Position numbers and translations under genes: made by a program | Part shown: positions 61,746 through 64,000 of the stretch, piece after piece | How the letters are laid out: the number at the start of each line of letters is the position of its first letter | Position numbering within the stretch: the stretch's first letter is position 1 | Assembly (NCBI GenBank): GCA_036397255.1 | Contig: DASWJH010000026.1 | Location: 1 to 64,000, forward strand | Direction of reading: 5' to 3' | Source: Nitrospiria bacterium | GTDB taxonomy: Bacteria > Nitrospirota > Nitrospiria > DASWJH01 | Length of the DNA: 64,000 nucleotides | Notes under the pieces: generated by a model | The model's database searches: none | Told to the model about the DNA's origin: nothing | The model's input: the letters and a program-made list of their open reading frames with translations, nothing else

Positions 61746-62188
61746 TATAAATTAATTCTCAATGGCTATTTTTATTATAAAGAAAAAACCGAAAATCAAT
61801 CAAACTATTTAATGAAATATTTTTCCCCGGATAAATGATTTTGGTCCAAATGGTTCTTTCCCATAGATCCAATTTATATAAGAAAAATCACAACCCATTA
61901 AATCGTTTTTGATTGAGTCGCCTCTTCAGATGCTTTCCTTAACATTCCTTGGAAAATTTAGCCTTCAGAATTGGTGATGATGGAAGGAAACCCGGTTATT
62001 CCCTAAACGATGGGTCATGATAGGGAATTAGGAAGTTTTATTTGAAGCAACTGGACCAAGGTCCCCTCAAAGTAGCCAGCTTTGGTCCCTCCTTTCAATC
62101 AAAAAGCCATGGAGGGGAACATTAGAACGCCCTTGAACAAATGAGGAACTTTAAAGAAAAGGGTCAGGGGCCGGCCACGGGCATACGC
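61746..62188. other. Intergenic region; no gene seen
   Basis: About 440 bases separate the diguanylate cyclase end from the response regulator start on the minus strand. I see no open frame with a ribosome-binding site, no hairpin with a U-run and no repeat shared with the rest of the window. Confidence 0.4.
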
Positions 62189-63024
62189 TTAAACCGGCTC
62201 CGGGCGAAATTCCTTTCTGTCCCAAACAAGGTGGGCCAGTGAGTTCTTGCCCTTTTTCTTAACCGAATACATCAGATCATCGGATGTTTTAACCACCATC
62301 CGCGTGTCATCTGGCGGCTGGTCGTAGGTAACCATACCAATGCTGAAGGTGACCCGCTCGCCGGGATCCCTCATTTGTTTGAGTAGTTCCTCGCGGATCT
62401 TATTGATCACATCCCGCGCGCCCTTTGAATCGGCCTCCGGAAAAAGGATCGCAAATTCGTCTCCCCCCATTCTAGCGATGCAGTCAGTGCTCCGCGTGTA
62501 GTTTTCATCGATGCCGTTATGGATCGAAGAAGATTATCCCCCGCGGTGTGCACATAAAGATCGTTAATGGTTTTAAAATTATCAAGATCAATATAGGCCA
62601 GGGTAAAGGGGCTGCGGTACCTGTGGGAACGGTTGATCTCCTCCTCGAGGCGAATGTAGAATGCCCTACTGTTGGAAGTTTCGGTCAGAAAATCAATATG
62701 GGCCAGGTCGTTCAATTTTTCGGTCTTGTTCTTCAGGCCGGAAAGCAATGAGGCAATAATGATGAAAAAAGCAAGCCTTACGGAACCGTTCCAGTATAAT
62801 ACAGGGGAATGGGCAGTCAGGCCGATGGTTGCATAGTAGGTGGATGCCCAGGTCAGGGCGGACAGAACCGAGATAACTCGCCCCGCCCTCTCACCAGCGT
62901 ACCAAGCCGCAAAGCCAATAGGAATGATGTAGAAAATGGAGAGGGACGTGTTGGGATAGACGCAACAATACAACGCTCCCACCAAGACCACCAGTAGCAG
63001 GCTGACGGCTATCAGAAGGGGCAT
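62189..63024 (-). pseudogene. Membrane diguanylate cyclase (GGDEF), frameshifted
   Basis: Read as one gene of about 278 codons, the N-terminal half has about four membrane spans (LLIAVSLLLVVLVGALYCCV; LSIFYIIPIGFAAWYAGERA). The GGDEF domain then begins: HIDFLTETSNSRAFYIRLEE, FTLAYIDLDNFKTINDLYVH and TAGDNLLRS. A missing A in the run at 62502-62505 shifts the frame just before the active site. In the next frame the protein continues NYTRSTDCIARMGGDEFAIL to the normal end. The active-site GGDEF is intact in that frame. Either the enzyme is inactivated or the sequence has a one-base error. Confidence 0.82.
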
Positions 63025-63626
63025 GGGTTACCGTTCGAACCATCTATTCAGCCCATCCTTAAGGTTCATTTTAATTTAAAACGTTGTCAAAACAGTCCCA
63101 AGGAAGCCGGCTACAATGCAGGGAAACTCACCTTATCAGTTAATCCGTTTCTTGGGAAAAGGTCATTCAATATTTAACCGGTGAAATCTGAAACACTAGA
63201 CTTAATTTACCTAGTCTTAAATGGTCCCTTAATAACAATCCGTATCTGGCTTTTCGAAGTATAATACCCCGGCTGAGGGTGCAGCCGAAACATTATTATA
63301 GTTGGTGTATCTAGACTTTTCAATCCACATATTACTCCCTATGATTGGTCTTTTTATAAACAGTTTCCATTAGGAATCGGCACCTCATATAATTTAAAAA
63401 ACCTACTCCATTTTTTTGAAAACACCCCATCCCAGATTTTTTTCTTTCCACCCCCTCCTGACATTTTGCCTTTTTTCCCTTTTTCTAAAAAAACTTTCCC
63501 CGCAAACTCCTTCTAAAAGACCTCTTTCCCGGAAACTGATTGAGGAAAAAATTTTCCTTTTTTATTTTTTTTAACCACTAGGGTTTATTTCAAAAGAGTT
63601 GACACTTTTTTGAGCAGATTGGTACC
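63025..63626. other. Intergenic region of about 600 bases; no gene seen
   Basis: A/T-rich sequence with long T and C/T tracts (for example around 63470-63560). A TTGACA at 63599-63604 lies just before the next gene's ATG, but a matching -10 would overlap the start codon, so I do not call a promoter. Nothing else is recognisable. Confidence 0.4.
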
Positions 63627-64000
63627 ATGTGGGTCATGAGTCGAGTATTAATTTTGATTACACTTCTTTTGGTCAGCACCACGTTGTGGTTTATCGAATT
63701 CGTATATCTATGGGTTTACCTGACCGGTACGGTTGTTTTATACATACTTGTTTTAATCATTATCATGATTTGGACCTTTAACTCTTCCATCCTATATGCC
63801 TTGCTAAAGCTGGTCCCTTTAGCTGCACTGAATGCTCCCCTCGCCTGGGGTCCAAAAAAGAAAGATATGGAAGAGGAAGTTCATCTGGAATCCGTTCGAT
63901 CCCGCTTTTCTGTGGCACAGGAATTCACCACATTCGGAATTTGTATCGCTGCTTTACTCTGGCTCCTCCGAATGGTCTTCCTGAATGAAGATGGGTATTA
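63627..64000 (+). CDS. Membrane protein of unknown function, cut by the window edge
   Basis: An open frame from ATG 63627 (or ATG 63636, three codons later) runs 124 codons to the window end without a stop. It has two N-terminal spans (VLILITLLLVSTTLWFIEFV; VVLYILVLIIIMIWTF), a short polar segment with GPKKKDMEEEVHLES and a further hydrophobic stretch (TTFGICIAALLWLLRMVF). No family recognised. The ribosome-binding site is poor. Composition is protein-like, and the frame is the only long one here. Confidence 0.6.
   Translation, partial: MWVMSRVLILITLLLVSTTLWFIEFVYLWVYLTGTVVLYILVLIIIMIWTFNSSILYALLKLVPLAALNAPLAWGPKKKDMEEEVHLESVRSRFSVAQEFTTFGICIAALLWLLRMVFLNEDGY

Noticed and set aside
62189-62470. 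Separate short GGDEF protein starting at MGGDEF
   Set aside because: It would lack half of the cyclase fold; it joins the upstream frame after correcting one base.
63599-63628. Promoter TTGACA...TACCAT for the last gene
   Set aside because: The putative -10 overlaps the start codon, which would place the transcript start inside the gene.

Overview
The window reads as chromosomal DNA of a Gram-negative bacterium of moderate to low G+C. The evidence is LptF/LptG (lipopolysaccharide export), a TonB/BtuB outer-membrane uptake system, lipoproteins and secreted c-type cytochromes. A nitrosocyanin-like cupredoxin, a DUF5069 protein, large secreted multihaem proteins and many two-component and sigma-54 regulators suggest a Nitrospirota-like lineage. 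That placement is inference; no rRNA gene is present to anchor it. I saw no tRNA, rRNA or CRISPR array.

Layout. 1-2.7 kb: lptF-lptG on the plus strand. 2.7-12.8 kb: a minus-strand vitamin B12 block. A TTGACA promoter, a cobalamin riboswitch and an intrinsic terminator lead into btuF-btuC-btuD-tonB, followed by btuB, yacG, a fused cbiE-cbiT (cobL) and cobQ. One transcript leader therefore controls corrinoid uptake, and adjacent genes extend corrin biosynthesis. 12.8-20 kb: a defence and mobile-element island on the minus strand. It holds a DUF2283 toxin-antitoxin-like pair, an intact mntA antitoxin gene beside a hepT gene broken by a palindromic insertion, a REP-associated transposase (RAYT) and a degraded second RAYT. 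It also holds an operon of a type IIG restriction-modification enzyme overlapping a SIR2-like gene. REP palindromes occur between genes and, unusually, in frame inside the restriction enzyme and the RAYT.

20-36.5 kb: mixed housekeeping and regulation. Genes include an M32 carboxypeptidase, an SDR reductase, the cupredoxin, an SMR transporter, a CBS protein, a nuclease-like protein, a histidine kinase with its NtrC-type regulator, a second sigma-54 activator, MazG, an SGNH hydrolase, DUF5069, a frameshifted alcohol dehydrogenase, a beta-propeller protein and a SUMF1-like lipoprotein.

36.5-50 kb: the most distinctive part. Two paralogous modules each pair a pentahaem cytochrome carrying Ig-like domains and poly-threonine linkers with a propeller/LolA-like/DUF3105 protein. 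Each module has a conserved hairpin between its two genes and a conserved upstream operator-like block. A LuxR-type regulator lacking the usual phosphoacceptor aspartate lies directly upstream, and its own leader carries a related 15-mer. This looks like a self-contained, co-regulated extracytoplasmic redox system, present twice.

50-64 kb: a diguanylate cyclase, an oligopeptide ABC importer (SBP-OppB-OppC) whose SBP lacks a normal start codon, ftsH, an ABC-2 exporter, a TPR protein with an unknown secreted protein, a frameshifted NarL-type regulator, a frameshifted diguanylate cyclase and a membrane protein running off the end. Several single-base frameshifts sit in short homopolymers, so some may be sequence errors rather than true mutations.
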